From positions 1,625,194-1,689,193 of the forward strand of contig VXAI01000038.1 in assembly GCA_013399305.1 (NCBI GenBank): 64,000 nucleotides of DNA, read 5' to 3'. The stretch is from Rostratula benghalensis. Taxonomy: Eukaryota; Chordata; Aves; Charadriiformes; Rostratulidae. This document shows positions 1 to 14,000 of the stretch, in pieces (the stretch's first letter is position 1; each line of letters starts with the position of its first letter). Under the pieces are notes generated by a model. That model saw nothing but the letters and a program-made list of their open reading frames with translations. It searched no databases and was not told the origin of the DNA. The position numbers and the translations under genes are program-made.

Positions 1-1072
1 TGTTGATGAAAAGGAGAGAACACACAAGGTGGTCTGACAAAGGTAACTAGGAGACCTAAGATGATGATTAATAAAGTTTTTTGGCTAAGTATCAAGAATC
101 ATTTCCCAGCAGTGAGTCTGCAGAGTGACCTCCCCATTATCTGGAGCTGATGCTGCTGTAATGAATGCACAGGCCTGTAACAATTTTCTGGTTGTCACCG
201 TGCTGTACATCGGAGCCGCTTGGAGTCACACATTAATAAGGATGTTAAAACCTACATTCTTGCACGGTTGAACAACTGGCACTTTGGTAAATTCTCAACA
301 ATGTTGTGCCTCATATGCCCAGTGTTACACCCCTGGTGACAGCCCCCAGAAGCCATGCTACTGACATGTGCACGCCCCTTGTTGCTCAGCAGCGTTTTGC
401 AATTGTGTGATCCCCTTTCTTCCTGAAAACCCTTTCAGTGTTTTCTTCCCAAAATAACCTTTGTGTACCCTCTGGAGGTGAAAACATTTCTGAGGAGGGT
501 TGACCCTCATTGGATAAAACCTGAGGTGTAACAAAATTTCCCCCTGGCCATCAGCCTCACAGTGGTGGTGCCGTGATGACTGTTGCTCCGGTGGTGAAGC
601 ACGCATTAAGTCCACTGAGCTCGATGGAAAGAGCCGCTGTGCCGTGGGGTCGCTGCCTCAGCGTTCCCCCCTGGGGCAGTTCACTGCCAGAAACTCAGCA
701 GTGATTGCTTAAATAAAGGAGGTTGTACCAGGCAGAACGGACTTGGCTGAGCTACGCAAGTCAGGCTGTGCCCCACATTCCACTGCCGGTGAAATAAATA
801 GTGTTAATTATTTCTAAAAAATATATTTTAAAAACTATTCTAAAATAAAGAAGAAAAGGCCTCACCAGACACTGTTGCTAGCATGATCACTAGATGCCAG
901 TAGCAGGAGAGCTGCACTTGTAAAACCACCCACTGAGGGGGTTTCAGAGCAAGGAAGGGTTTGCACTGGGGGCTCAGGAACTTTCAGAGCAGCACCAAGC
1001 ACAGACACAGTGGCTTCTCACAACATTTGCTTTCTGTTAGTGGAGGCTGCTGCAGGTCACTTGGATTTTTTT

Positions 1073-1098
1073 TTATTATTATTATTGTTATTATTTTT
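1073..1098. repeat. (ATT)n simple repeat
   Basis: About eight imperfect ATT units preceded by a T run, in a SLIT3 intron. A second, similar tract lies about 530 bases downstream. Confidence 0.85.
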
Positions 1099-1603
1099 AA
1101 CCTCCATGAAATTAGAATTATATACACTGACTTTCCTTCTGCTTTCTGGTTGCTGCTTGCAGACAAAACAAAAGGATTGGCATTGGGTAGAAGAAAGCCA
1201 GTGGGCTGGGTTTGCAGAACTCCGTTCTGCCAGTCACCTCTGGAAAACAAATCACACCTGACATCATGCCAGGGGTGAAAGCCATCTCAAGGGTCAACCC
1301 TAGTTTGATCCCATTGCTGACCCACCTGGCGTGTTTGCCAGCCAGCAGCAGAGCCCTGCACTGGAGAGAGAGGTCACAGACGTAATGAAGCCCAGCCTTC
1401 GAGCCGGAGAGTGCTCCGATGGGACAGGCCGCTGGGGACAGGACAGTGCCTGGCTTGCAACAGGGAGGTGACACCGACGTGTCCTCGACTCATCAGCTCT
1501 GGCTCGGTCTGACTGCTGTGCTGATAGGCAGCCACTACAGTAACTACCTTAAATTGGCCAGAATTGCTTTCTGTCTCTCTGGGAGGTTGTTGCTATTTTT
1601 TTT

Positions 1604-1621
1604 TTATTATTATTATTATTA
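1604..1621. repeat. (ATT)n simple repeat
   Basis: Six perfect ATT units preceded by a T run. Confidence 0.85.
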
Positions 1622-4600
1622 CCTTGTTTTCTTGGAAGGAGGAATCCAAACCATCCCTGGCTGAGCGGTGCTATGCCCTCACCCTCCCCAGAACCTACAG
1701 CAAAAGATCTCGCTTGGGAAGGGAGAGTCTCTTACTCTAGAACTAATTCATAGTTTAGGTGTGTTCACAAAGAAATGTTCCCAAGAACAAATTTACTTTG
1801 GGAAACAGATCAGACTGAGCAAAGACAACCATTACCCATACACCGTTACTCCCCCACACTGTACTCCCTGCCATGCTCCCATTTCCACTCCTGCCCACCC
1901 TGCTGACCCTCAGCATCTCCTCCAAATACTCCTTGGAGCCAAGTAATGGGGTTTATTGGTTGCCAGCAGTACTGCCTGCCGGGTGATGCTTTGGAGATAC
2001 ATTTCTCTAAATGAATACATTGGCTTGTCCCTATGCAGGGTTATGCTCCTCTGGTAGAGGATTTTTACCATGGGTTGACAGAGTGGTTTGCTCCGGCCAA
2101 ACCCTTTGCTGGTGTATGAGCAGCCTGGGACTGTGTCCTTTTCCAGCACTGAGTGTCACCCAGGATGTGAGGGGAGATGAGGGGTCCCTGTTGTCCCTGT
2201 TATCCATAGGTCCCTGCCCATAGAGCAGAGAGGTGGTGGTGTGGGGGAAGCTGGCCCTGAAACATCACCCTGTCCTTGTGGTGTAGAAGAGGAGTTTAGG
2301 GCAACTCAATGAGAAAAGTGTTGAAATGCAATTTATTCTGCAAAGTACCAAGAGGTGGTCCTGGCTGAGAAGGAACCGTCTGTGTGTGTGTGTACAGGGC
2401 ACAGCCAATCTCAAGTGTCACCAGGGCTGGAGCAGGGTGATTCCTGCGGTAGCAGTGAGAGCCCAGTGCAACACCATGCTTTGGGTGGTGTTTTTTCACC
2501 CTCCTCGTCCTTATTTCTGTGGAGCAGGTTTCTGTTCACTGTACCCACATCGCCATGTCAAGGCCAGCGTAGAGATCTGGGCAAAGCTAGGAAGCTGGTT
2601 AAGGTGTTCCATGCTGGATAATGGCTGGGGGGAAAGGAGAGCTTCTCCCAGGAGCAAATCCCAAATGTTTGTGCCTTTTAAGGCGTTCTTCAAGTTTGCT
2701 TTTCGTAAAAGTAGCAACGTAAAACCCTGTGTCTCTTCTTCTCTCAGACATCCCAGAAAAGCAGAGCAATTCCATTGCTTCTGATGCAGTTCTGGATTTC
2801 ACCCATCCCTATTTTGTTGTGAATTTCTCTCTCTTTCGCATTTCCCAGAGGCAGAGCAGAGGGTGGTGTGTGTCAGGAGAACGGGGCAGGGAGGGATTTG
2901 GGCTCTCATTCCCCACAGCGCTAAAGGCAGAGCCATGTTACTCTGCCAAATTTCACATGAGAAAGTGTGGAAAGGAAAGCAGCCACCTCCATCTCCTTCT
3001 GGGACAGAGGCAGTGGGCTCTGGTCTCTGGGGCTAAGCAAGGCGCTTCTTGAGCGTGCTCTGCCCATTGTGGTTGCTGTTCTTGCACACCTTGTATCGGT
3101 GCTATTCACTGCAGGGTAAGGACTTGGCTTTCCATTTGAATTACGTCTCAGAAGGTTGTCTGAAAGTTCACTGAGCTTCTAAGTCACACCTGTTTTCTGG
3201 AGAGGAGTGAGTGTTTGGGCATTTTTATTTTTTTTTTGCTTTGTTTTTGTAAGAATATTATTAATCCATAAAGTGCTCCCTAGAAGGCAGGAAATCCCAG
3301 GACAAGTGGGATTTCACAGTTTCAGGGCTGGGCTGATGGGTTATTCACCACATTGGTGGGTCTGCCCCAGTGCTCTCCCAGAAAGCCCTCTGCCCCGACG
3401 GGTGCACAGAGAGGGGGTGCAGGAGCCCTCACCACAGCTACTCCCACGGCATCCCCCGCGGCACAGCCTTGGCGCGTGCTCCCTGCTCACCAGGTACTGA
3501 TGGAAAACGTTTCGCTGTCCATGCGTTTACAAGCGTTTACAAAACTCAGTGCAAAGAGTTCTCTCACCAGTACAGAAAGGGTCTGTTGGGTTTGGGCAGT
3601 GGTTGTAGTGTGGAATTTGGGGTATAGTTGGCAGGGCCATGCCTTGTGCAGCCAGAGAGCCTGGCCCGGGCCCTTTGCAGTACCCATTGGTGGTTTTTCA
3701 TTTACTTTGTGCAGTTTAGTCTGACACATGACATCACCGGGAAAGATGACTGCAATGTTTTGCACTTCCTGCCTTGTCCCTTCCCCTGCTGCCCTGGTGG
3801 GGCTATTTCAGTGCAGGTCAGTCATTCCTGCAAATAACCCATGAAGCACGGAGCCACCCTGGACCCAGGAGAGCAGCCTGGGGACTTGAGCCACCACCGC
3901 TCCTGGGAGATGTGTCCCAGGACTCAGAGGTCAGAAATTCTTACCTGGGGGAGGTTGTGCTCAGCCTCTCACATGGTGAAGACCAAACCACAGCCCTTTC
4001 CTCTGGATCCAAGCACAGTTCGAGGTTGCAAGTACTTAGATCTGGCATTCAGTTTTCCTCTGACTCCGGGAGAGTTTCCTTTCCTTCGCGGTTTTCTGAC
4101 CTGTGGCACTGCCAACCACAAACTCAGCTACAAATAAAGTCAACAATCCCGGTGCTGTTAGAAACAACCAATTTGGGGAAGCTGTCCATGAAATAGTATG
4201 GAATCTCTGTGTTGCTTCTGAGACTTCTGAGCAGCTGCCCACCTGTTGATGATACGCTCTCTCATATACAGTAGAGCAAGTGAAGAGGCTGTAAAAAATA
4301 ACAGGAAAAATGGAGGATTTTCTTCTTGCTTATGAACACTAGAGATAGACTCAAGTCCCAAAGCCCAGGATGGGACTTCCTGGGCTGAGGAGTGGTGTAT
4401 GTTTCTAGATGGCAGGGAGAACAAGCAGGGAAATCTCGGGTTTGGGCTTAAATGGCTCCCAGTTTTTGCTGGGAAGGTTTGCATGGCGCGGTGTGGGATG
4501 AAGGCTCTCGGACAGACGGCTGTACCTCGCAGAGCTCAATGAGCGGTGCAAAGTGCGGTACAAATGGCTGTCAGTACCTGAAGGGGCTCGTTCAGAGCAA

Positions 4601-4774
4601 GCGGGGGAATTTGAGCGCAGCCTTGTGCTCTCTAGCTTCCACACCACAGACAGGGCACGTGGCAGCCGAATCCCCGTGTAACGTCAGTGTCTGAAAGTGT
4701 TCCCTTCCTTAAAAGAAAAAAAAACAAACAAAGAGTGATAATGGAGGCCGCTGCTTTTCCTTTCCCTTCTACAG

Positions 4775-5015
4775 TGGACTTTTCTGTGAAACGCCCCCAC
4801 CAATGGTTCTGCTCCAGACGAGCCCCTGTGATAACTACGAGTGCCAGAACGGGGCCCAGTGCATCGTCGCGCACCACGAGCCCGTCTGCCGCTGCCTGGC
4901 TGGCTTTGCCGGGCAGAAGTGCGAGAAGCTCATCACAGTCAACTTCGTTGGGAAGGATTCCTACGTGGAGCTGCCGTCAGCCAAAATCCGCCCTCAGGCC
5001 AACATCTCCCTTCAG
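4775..5015 (+). CDS. SLIT3: SLIT3 exon: EGF repeat and start of laminin-G
   Basis: The acceptor follows a pyrimidine tract ending ctacag at 4774. The donor is cag|gtacgt after 5015. The exon opens with the third base of a split codon, then reads [20 protein letters not shown]. It holds one complete six-cysteine EGF repeat and the first beta strands of the laminin-G domain, and ends in phase 0 after ANISLQ, which contains an N-glycosylation sequon. The linker between the two EGF repeats is where SLIT2 is proteolytically cleaved; here the position is Gln-Thr. Confidence 0.96.
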
Positions 5016-8000
5016 GTACGTCAGGCAGAGCAGCAGTTGCCAGCCCAGTGCTCTTTAATCAATAAAACAAAAATATGTATATATTGGGGGGGTTATTCTG
5101 AAGGAACGGGGTCTATTGGCCAGGATGCCAACAAAGTTAGAGGCAACTCGTGAGCCAGTTGTCTGCTCTAAAATCACTGGAACATTAAGGAGAACTAAGG
5201 CCCCACTGTCCACCTTTGTGGCCACATCCCCTGCCTCTAGAATCTCACCCCTCTGATTACCAGCCTGGCAAAGTACCTGGAGAAGATGCAGCAAACCTCC
5301 CTGTCGCCTTACTGATCCACAGCATCGTGTTCCGACCTGTAGAAATTAGTGCTTAATATTAGCAGACTTGTTAAAAGGGGCTGCTCTCCCTGGCCTGTCC
5401 AGAGACTGTTTTGCTTACTCTTTTACTGGGCGCGTTCAGTAGATTAAAGGCCTGGGGTTTTGCTACAGCCCCGTGGTTACACCAGAATTGGGTTTGAAGT
5501 CTAATGTTCAGAAGGCAGTGGAGATGCCAAAGGCACCACGCCACTGTGGTCATCTCTGTGGTTGTAGATCAAAGGTATTCTGAATACTTAGTCCAAGATC
5601 TAGGAGATCTAACAGACACTAAACTGATCTTTTTTTCCCTAATATCCCAAAGTAAACGGGCATAATTTCTAGCTTTCTAAGGTTTCTACTAAAGAGACGT
5701 GCGGAGCAGGTGTAGGACATGACACGTCTCTTTGGCCACTGACTGTTTGTCTGGACCCTTTCTTTGCTGGACTCACCCTGCAAATGATGCAGAACATTTC
5801 AAAAGACATAAGAGAAACTGTTCCTGTGTGGGGTTTTTAGTGCATTTGCTTTCTCAACCTGAAAAGATTGTATTCCACAGCTGGAAATGATATTTTAGGT
5901 TCACTTGGTGGAGTTTGGGTGTAAATTAAAACACCAACGCCAAGACATGGGGAAAAGGACCAAATTTCCACATTAGGAATAGATTTTTAAAGGGTGGTTC
6001 CTGCAAAGTTTATTCTAATGAAAAATTTTCATAATTAATGCTTATGTTTGAGTTAGCTTGAGTATGTAGCTCATACGAAAATGAAGCTGATTGATGTACA
6101 TTTGAAACTCTAGGTTTTTTGTCAAAATTCCCATTTATTTAATATCATAACAGAGATTCTAAACCATGGGCATTTTAAAATACGGCTTTTTAAAGACTCC
6201 AAATAGTATAGGTCAGCTTCAAAGCTGGACACTGTCATTGCGTTACCTCAGCCATAGCTTGCAGAATAGAAGTGATTATTACAGAAAACACGTGCAGATG
6301 ATGTTCTCACTTCTTGTTTTCCAGGCTGAATATTATTCTTGTATCCAGTAATTGATCACTAGTGAATTAAAGTTACAATACAACATTGATTGTTAAGACC
6401 AGATAGAGGATACTTCGTTAAAAGTGCTCAGGAGAAAAAAAAATCAGGGCAAAAGGATAGTATTTAAAATATATATGTAGAATGCAAACACATTGATAAA
6501 TTTACTGCTTAGTTTTGGTATTTAACAGCTGTAATAAATAAAACAAGAAAGAAATCTCAGTAAATATGTACTCTGACAATAAGAGGCAGGTTGTATCCAG
6601 AAATCCCAGTTTGTCCTTCTGGTTTGTTGTGGTGGTGGTGGTTTTTTCCTGCTGTACTCTAAGGACATTTGAGAGCTGGAGACTGGGAAAGCAGAGTCTT
6701 TGGGTTTTGATTCAGCTTTTGAAATGATTGTTTTGCCTTGATGTGCATCAGAGCTGAAGGGGTGAGGGCTACTCTGTTCTTTCTGCCTCTCTGAGTGTCC
6801 CATCTGAACTCAGCGTGAGCAGCTGGTAACCGAGGTGGAGTGAGGAACTCTGGGTTACCCTGGGTGCGGGGAAAGCCTCTTGTTGCCTCCTTTGTGTTCA
6901 CAGAAAGGCTGTGAACAGATCAGCCCCTGCTGAAATTCACTTGCCTGTAATTCTGACACACTCTTTGTAAAGCCAGAGTTGATTTTCTAAACCTCCACTT
7001 CAAGCTGGGGTAGTACCTGAGAAACAAATCCATGTGTCACCAAGAATGCAGGAATTGCAGCTTCCAGCTCCTGCAAACTATTTCTGGTTTTGGAGCACGG
7101 GAGCCATCCCTTAGTGGGAGGCCGATTGTTTGTGTATGAGCCCCCTTGATGTCACCAAGATATTTCTGGGGCTCATGGCTCTTTCTCTCATTGTTGCTCA
7201 TCTATGTGATTTATTAAATCATATTTGAATTGCATATGTGATTTGGGGTATGATTTGTAATAGGTTTATTCCCATCCCTTGGAAGTGTTCCAGGCCAGGT
7301 TGGATGGGGCTTTGAGGGACCTGGTCTGGTGGGAGGTGTCTCTGCCCAGGGCAGGGGGGTTGGAACTCCATCATTTTTAAGGTCCCTTCCAACCCAAGCC
7401 ATTCTGTGATTCTAAGTTTACCTGGTTATTAATGTTTCACAGGTAGCAACGGACAAGGACAACGGCATCCTACTGTACAAAGGAGACAATGACCCCTTGG
7501 CTCTGGAGTTATACCAGGGACACGTGAGGCTCATCTACGACACGCTCAATTCCCCACCCACCACAGTGTACAGGTAAGCTTACCCAAGACAGGTGATGCC
7601 CAAAATAGATGGAAAGATAGGATTTCTCCAAGAGATGTGCGTGGAAGAAGAACCTTTTATTTCACTTCATGGTATCCCTTTTATGTGTGTAATGAGATGA
7701 GAAAATCAGAAGGAAAGCTTGGAGGCTGTACGGTCAAAAATTGGCATTACCTGTGATACTGTGTTGTGCTGTGATGGCAGAGAAAGAGGAGTAGTTGGGT
7801 TTTCTCATCTTGTGTAAAGATTTAACTTCTGGTGGATGTTGTCCTTGAAATAGTTCCAAATAATCAGTTCCTCTGATGTTGATATTTAGCATGAATTTAC
7901 TGTACCAAGGCATAACAGGGACTGTGCAACTGCAGGATTAGAGTGTGTCACATAGGAGGGAAGGGCTGAGTTCCTCTACAGGGTGAATGGTTTCAGGACA

Positions 8001-11000
8001 ACTTTTACCCGTATGAGCGGTAGTAACTCCACCAACTATGAATAAGCACAAATTACAGAGGTAAAGGGTAGGGCAACTTGACCTTCAGACACTTGACTTT
8101 TAGAGATACCCAACCTTCAAAGTTTCATTCATTAGTCACAAAAAAGACAAGCAAGTGTAGAAGTGGAACCCATGAACAGAGGCATTTCCCTAGGGAAGGG
8201 AGCTCTGCTGCTCCTCTCTTCCCTTTCCCTGGCTTAACTCCCTTCTGATGATCCTTTAAGCCCCGTTGCTGCAGTTTGTTCTCTCTCAACGTGGACTTGT
8301 GACCACATGGAGCCCTTTTGGGTTCAGCACAGTTTGATGGCATTATGCAAGCAGAAGAGCTGGATTTCCCTGCCCGCCTCACTCTTTAAGGAGGAGCACC
8401 CTGTTAGAGCAAGCAAAGGGATGCCACCAAGTACCAGCAGCCAGGACCAGCTCTGTGCTTCTGTGCTTTTTCTGGGAAGTTTTCTCAGCACTTGATAAAA
8501 CTTGAGTCTTCCAGGAGCATGGTAGCTGCGCAGAGCTTCTCTTGAAGGGGAACTGTGAGTTCTTTAAGAAAATGAGAAAATTCTTTCTGCACAAAAGCAA
8601 ATTGGGTAATACCAACGCAGGGGTGTCACCGGGAAGAGCAATGGCTTGTCCACTGGAGGAATGAAGAAAGTAGGTTGTCGGTGATTTCCACTGGCTGTGT
8701 AGGTGTGAAATACTTCTCTCTGTGTGGCTTCTAATCCTAATTGATTTGATGTTAGAGCCAGGCTGAAGTTGTTAAACAGTTTTACGCCACTAACGAGAAC
8801 ATAGGGAAAAGCCCATGATGTGTGGGCAGCGCAGGGGGTGATGGATCGGTGCGGATGCTTCTCTCCCTTGTCAAGGGCAGAGCGTTGTGGTGACAAGAGG
8901 TGTTGCCACCATCACAACAATTTAGGGGTCTGCTGCCTTCTGGCAAAGCTGCCAGAGATGGCAAGCAGCCGTGTCCTCATTATTCCTGCGCCCTTCATAT
9001 TGATCAAGGAGGAGGTCTCCATTCAGACCGACACCTCATTACCATAAGATTAATGCCCTGTTCACTATATTTTGTTCTGTGTGATCTGTTGAGATGGGAA
9101 AGAAGCTGCTTAATATGGTGCCCTTTCTGAAATGTCACTCTAATCTTTTATTAGTTTAAGGAATGGAGCAAAATGGGATTAGCATGGAGCTTGATGGGAA
9201 AAGATTAGGTTGATTGAGAAAAAAACTGCAGCTAAAGAATGTCAAAAAGGGCCTCTAGCTAGATTAAAAGAGTTGTTTTCCTTAAGGGCTGAGGAAGGGG
9301 GGAGGAAACCTGCTTCTCTCCTTACAGTCACAGGATTTAAGGGTAGAAGGTGTGAGTGGATCTGCTTTGACCTCCCTATAGATCCTGTTTGACTTTGAGC
9401 TAAGGCGTAAGCTCTGTCTGGCCAAGACATCACTTCCAGCTTGGCACCCAGTTTTGACAGGAAAACACCAAGTAATGGGAAATCCTGTGTTTCCTGGAGT
9501 AGCTTGGAGCACGGTCAGTCGTTTCCGTTACCCAGGCATTGGCCATAATTCCTAAGTTGCATGGCTAATACCTTCTCTCTCCAGGGACATTAAAGTCCTT
9601 TTATACCAGGTATTGGCTCCTGTGAGTTTATCTGTGCTGTTACCTAACTTGCATTTTGATGGAGTGAATGGCTGATTCAGTGTCATCTATTTTACCTAAA
9701 CCTTAAGAATTTGGGAAACTCCTTTCTGCAATGCCTACATTTTTTAATTTTTCATGAAAAATAAGATTACTAAGAGAACCTGTAACATTCGAATCTTAGC
9801 CACACTGTTGGTAAAACAGCTTTACCTGTTCCTACTCCTTGCTGTCTTGTTTAGATGCCTCATTTAGATTTGCCTTTGAGAAGCTCTGTTGAAAGAATAT
9901 TCGATTCATTTTCATGGGCAATTTCAGGCGCTGCTGTCCCCCAAAGGGGTCCACTTCTCGGAAGAGATGAGCAGTGCTCTGGCTCTTGTTTTTTTCTCAG
10001 AAGAGTCTGCCAAAAGAGGAGGAGGAGGAGGAGGCCTTAAAATGCTGCCTGGTGGGAACTGTGCCAGCTCCAGCTGCAGGAAATCTATTATTGACCTGGT
10101 CCTGTGTTGTAACAGAGATGTTTTACTGGCTGTTTCAGGTACTCCCATGATGGGATGTGGGAAGTCGCTGGCAAAGCCACATCATCTGTAATTCTTCAGA
10201 AATCTCCTTGATAAGATTTATTAATAGTACTTAAAACTGGTAAAATTAGCAAAGTGCTTGGCTAATACAGGTAATGTTCTGTAGGGATAAGATAAAACCT
10301 GCTGTCAGACAGGTTTGGACTCCAGCAGTGGTGGCAGTTTTCAGTAGGATTCAGCAGAAGGGTGCTGCAAACCTCCCCCCCACCACAGCCCTGCAGGGGG
10401 GGTGTCTTCTCCTGCGGCCTTGCTTTCCAAAACTTGCCTAGGATTTAAGTAGAACTGTGGTACAAAGTCTGGAAAAGCCCCAAATTAACTCGCTGTACAG
10501 GCAGATTTGCTTTACAGGTATCCACTCCTGTGGTGCAGTTGGATAGAAAGCTTACAGTTGACATTCAGCTTCTCTTTCATTCTGGTCAGATAAAGGTCAG
10601 CAAATGCCCAATGGAAAAGACTACCTGAAATACGTTGTCATTGATCATCAGGTTAGGAAGAAACACAAGTTAATGCATGAATATGCAATGCCTGAACTCG
10701 CCCTTTAAAAGAAAAGCTGACTGGTCTGTTACTGGAACTCCTCACTTGTACACTGCAGAACAATGGTTCCCTGGACATCGTAGTAAACATCTTATAGAAG
10801 ATCCATTTTTGAAGTAGGATTCCTATTTGTTGTTTCCTTTATTCTATTTATCTATGGATGCACAAATGAGAATGGAAATCTGAGTGCTTCATTGACCTCC
10901 TGGTTTCTGCACTGGTGAGAGTTACCCTTCCATGCCAGGACAGTACCTAGCACTGGGCCAACAGGGAGTTCTTGGAATAAAGTGAATCTCTTACACAGAT

Positions 11001-14000
11001 ACTCTGCCTCTTGAAATAAAGTGAATCTCTTACACAGATACTCTGCCTCTTGGAATAAAGTGAATCTCTTACACAGATTCTCTGCCTCTTGGAATAAAGT
11101 GAATCTCTTACACAGATACTCTGCCTCAATGTAAAGATACCAACTGGTGAGGAATGTACTGCTTTTACTTACCACCATGCTCCAGTTGTTAGTTTGAATT
11201 AACAAATAGCAAGTAATTCTGTATGCTCAGCATTCAGCCATCGACACTGGTATCTAACTGTGTTCTGCAGGGATAGCTTCCTATTTTCAGTATTTTCCCT
11301 TATGTCTGTTTTATGCTACTACACAGTCATTTTGATTTGGATGCTAAATTAATCCTTCCTAATAGAAATGGAAAAGAGAAGTTTGACACAAACTACTGAT
11401 GTAATTCCCTCCAGAGTTCCCAGATTGCCATGTTGGATATAGACTGTCATACCTGGTAAAGAGCAAGACATCTTTGGTGTAAAATCGTTTGTTTTCGTGC
11501 AGGCTTCCTGGCAGCAGTGAAAAAGGAGGCAGTTAGGAAAACATAAGAATTATAAGACATAAAGTCTTAGTCTTTCTGCAGAGCCTATGCTCAAATTGCA
11601 TTCCAAGTCCTTTAAAAAGCATCCCTGCATAATCCTTTTTTCAAAAATTCTACATCATTAAATATATTCCTTATAGATTGTATCATGCAGGTCTCATGGT
11701 CTGGCTAATTTTGACAGAGTGGAGATGGATGTTCTTGTGGTTAAAGCAAAAGGCCTGAAATAACAGAGCTTAAATTCTTACTGTATCTGCCTCACATGGG
11801 ATGAGAAATGAAATCTGGTTCTCTGTGCAGGAAGGGCACAGAAATGCACAAAAGATAGAAATGTTTCAAAATGTGCTGTGGGTCTCCAGAGGGCGAGGTT
11901 CCTTCTCCCTTCCCCTCCAGGCTGTGGAGCAGCAGAAGGCTCTGACCTCAGCAGCATCTGCAAACTCCCTGTGCTGTTTTGGGTCGCTCAGCCTCACCCA
12001 TGGTGGCTGGAGCCCAGAGAGCAGCCCGTGACCACCAGCACTCACTGCCCAACAGCAGGGCCTGTAGCTATAAGAAAAGGGTACTGGTTTTAAACTGAAA
12101 CATGGGAGATTAAGATATAGGGAAAAAATTCTTTGCTTTGAGGGTGGTGAAACTCTGGAACAGGTTTCCTAAAGATGTGGTAGATGCCCCGTGCCTGGAA
12201 ATGTTCAAGGTCAGGTTGGATGGGGCTCTGAGCATCCTGGTCTAGTTGAAGATGTCCCCCCCTGCCTATTACAGGAGGGTTGGAGGAGATGGCCTTTAAG
12301 TGTCTCTTCCAGCTCAAACTCTTCAGTGTTGCTGTGAACAGGTCCCTGGCTGGGCTACTCCAAAGAACTAAACTTGGTAGTACTTTTGGTCCCCTACTCG
12401 GATTTCATAGACCTCTTGGCACTCCTGGTGCTGAGGTTGAACAGCTGCTTTGGTGAGGGAAGAACTTCCCCACCTTCCAAAGATACGGGAGGTGGGATTT
12501 TTGTGTAAAGCCTTTCTTTAGCTGCAGTTGCTTATCTGCAAAAAAGCCTGGGAGGCTTCACCATTCGTTAACTGCCTTCTAGGGAGGAATTACTGGAGGA
12601 GTGATAGCATTAAATATTCCTAAAATCATTATTAGAGCTTGTCAAACCCAGTTTTTATCAAAACTTTCTTTGCAGAGCTCACTGCATGACTGGTCCTTTT
12701 CTTCCTAATGCCTTCATGGTGTGCCGCGTGCGCTGTGCCCGTCCCTGCTGGGGTTCCTGTCCAACGCTTCTGGACGGTCTCTAAATAGACTGTTTTTCAG
12801 AGATTTCTGTGAGCTGTTAATAATTCTGTGTATTTGCAATTCATTTGATTCTCTCTGTCACACACTCTTATTTTTTCAGGTACTCCTTAGGGTTTTTGCA
12901 TGAAATATAATGAAAGAAATCAGTATTAATCTCTGACCTGCACAGTAGAAGCTGTACAATCTGAATATACTTATACATCTTGCATAAGCCAAGGCAAAGG
13001 ACAGATGAATTATTTTTGCCTTGATAAAGGGCTTTGGTGTATTTGAATGGGACAAAAAGGACAAGCGTGGGAGTTCTCGTCAAACTACAAACATCACACT
13101 TCCCTAGTTTTTCTCGGACTTTTGTGTAGTAGGGCAGGGAAAATGTAAAGCCAAGACCTTAAAATGTCATCTAATTTTTAGCACTAGCTTCAGAATCAAA
13201 TATTTGCTTTCATGAAATCCAGAAACTTTCTTCTGCTGAAATGAAGCTTAAGAAGGGTAAAGTTTTGTCCTTTGGTCTGCCTGAGGACTTAGCAGCTGCA
13301 ATCTTGTTAAGCTGAATTAATTTTATTTTTCTTTGTAAATCTCTTCAGTATCTCTTGCAAGAATGAAGTTTCTCATCTCTCCGCTCTCCACCCAGCTCAT
13401 TCTCCTCAGTGTAATAGCTGAGTGGCCGGAAAAACTGTCCCACAGACCCACAGCTTTATTTCTAACCTGAGGTGTGCATGCAGGCTGTGTCAGAGTGAGG
13501 TGTTTTATCAGAAGGCGGCAAAACCTTTCACAAAGCAGGTCGATGTGTCTGTGTACCGGGTGCGGGATGTTAGGAACAGGTCACCTGAAGCCTCTTGCCC
13601 AGTGGTGGTGACAGAAATAGAAGTTACATTCTCTCTCCCAGGTGACCTTCTTCAAGGCCCAAAATCTGGGGCTGTCTAGGTTGCCCTCAGTTGCCCACTG
13701 CCAACAGAGGCCAGGCTGCCCCAGTACGCACGGGTGCTGGCAGCCTCCACGGGCTGCTGGTTTGCCCAAAGACCCGTGGTCGAGGCAGGGGTGTGTTTGG
13801 CTTTATCCGCCCCTCAGCACTTGCCATGGAACTTTGGAAAACTTAGCCCATGGTCCCAGAAGGCAAGAAACTCAGTAACTGTTCCTCTGCCCCAAAGGGT
13901 TTCATGCCCCTTTAACTAATTCTTTGAATTAACTTGCATTATGACCACTCGAAGTCAAAGCAGGGATATTATTTGTATGCTTTCGATTAGGACTGTGGCC

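Larger units (their letters stand above)
1..4774 (+). other. SLIT3 intron (5' part outside window)
   Basis: Non-coding sequence upstream of the first visible SLIT3 exon. I looked for an EGF-like cysteine pattern bounded by splice sites in all three forward frames and saw none. It contains two (ATT)n tracts (1073-1098 and 1604-1621) and otherwise no recognisable feature. Confidence 0.7.

Noticed and set aside
2326..2784. 152-residue open frame upstream of the first SLIT3 exon
   Set aside because: No EGF cysteine spacing and no fitting splice phase; intronic chance frame.
4550..4600. CR1-like words (gtcagtacctgaaggggct)
   Set aside because: Only about 17 bases resemble CR1 and the flanks do not continue the match; too short to call.
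10852..11205. Minus-strand frame with 13-residue repeats
   Set aside because: Produced by the 39-bp minisatellite, whose period is a multiple of three; sits deep in an intron with no splice or promoter support.
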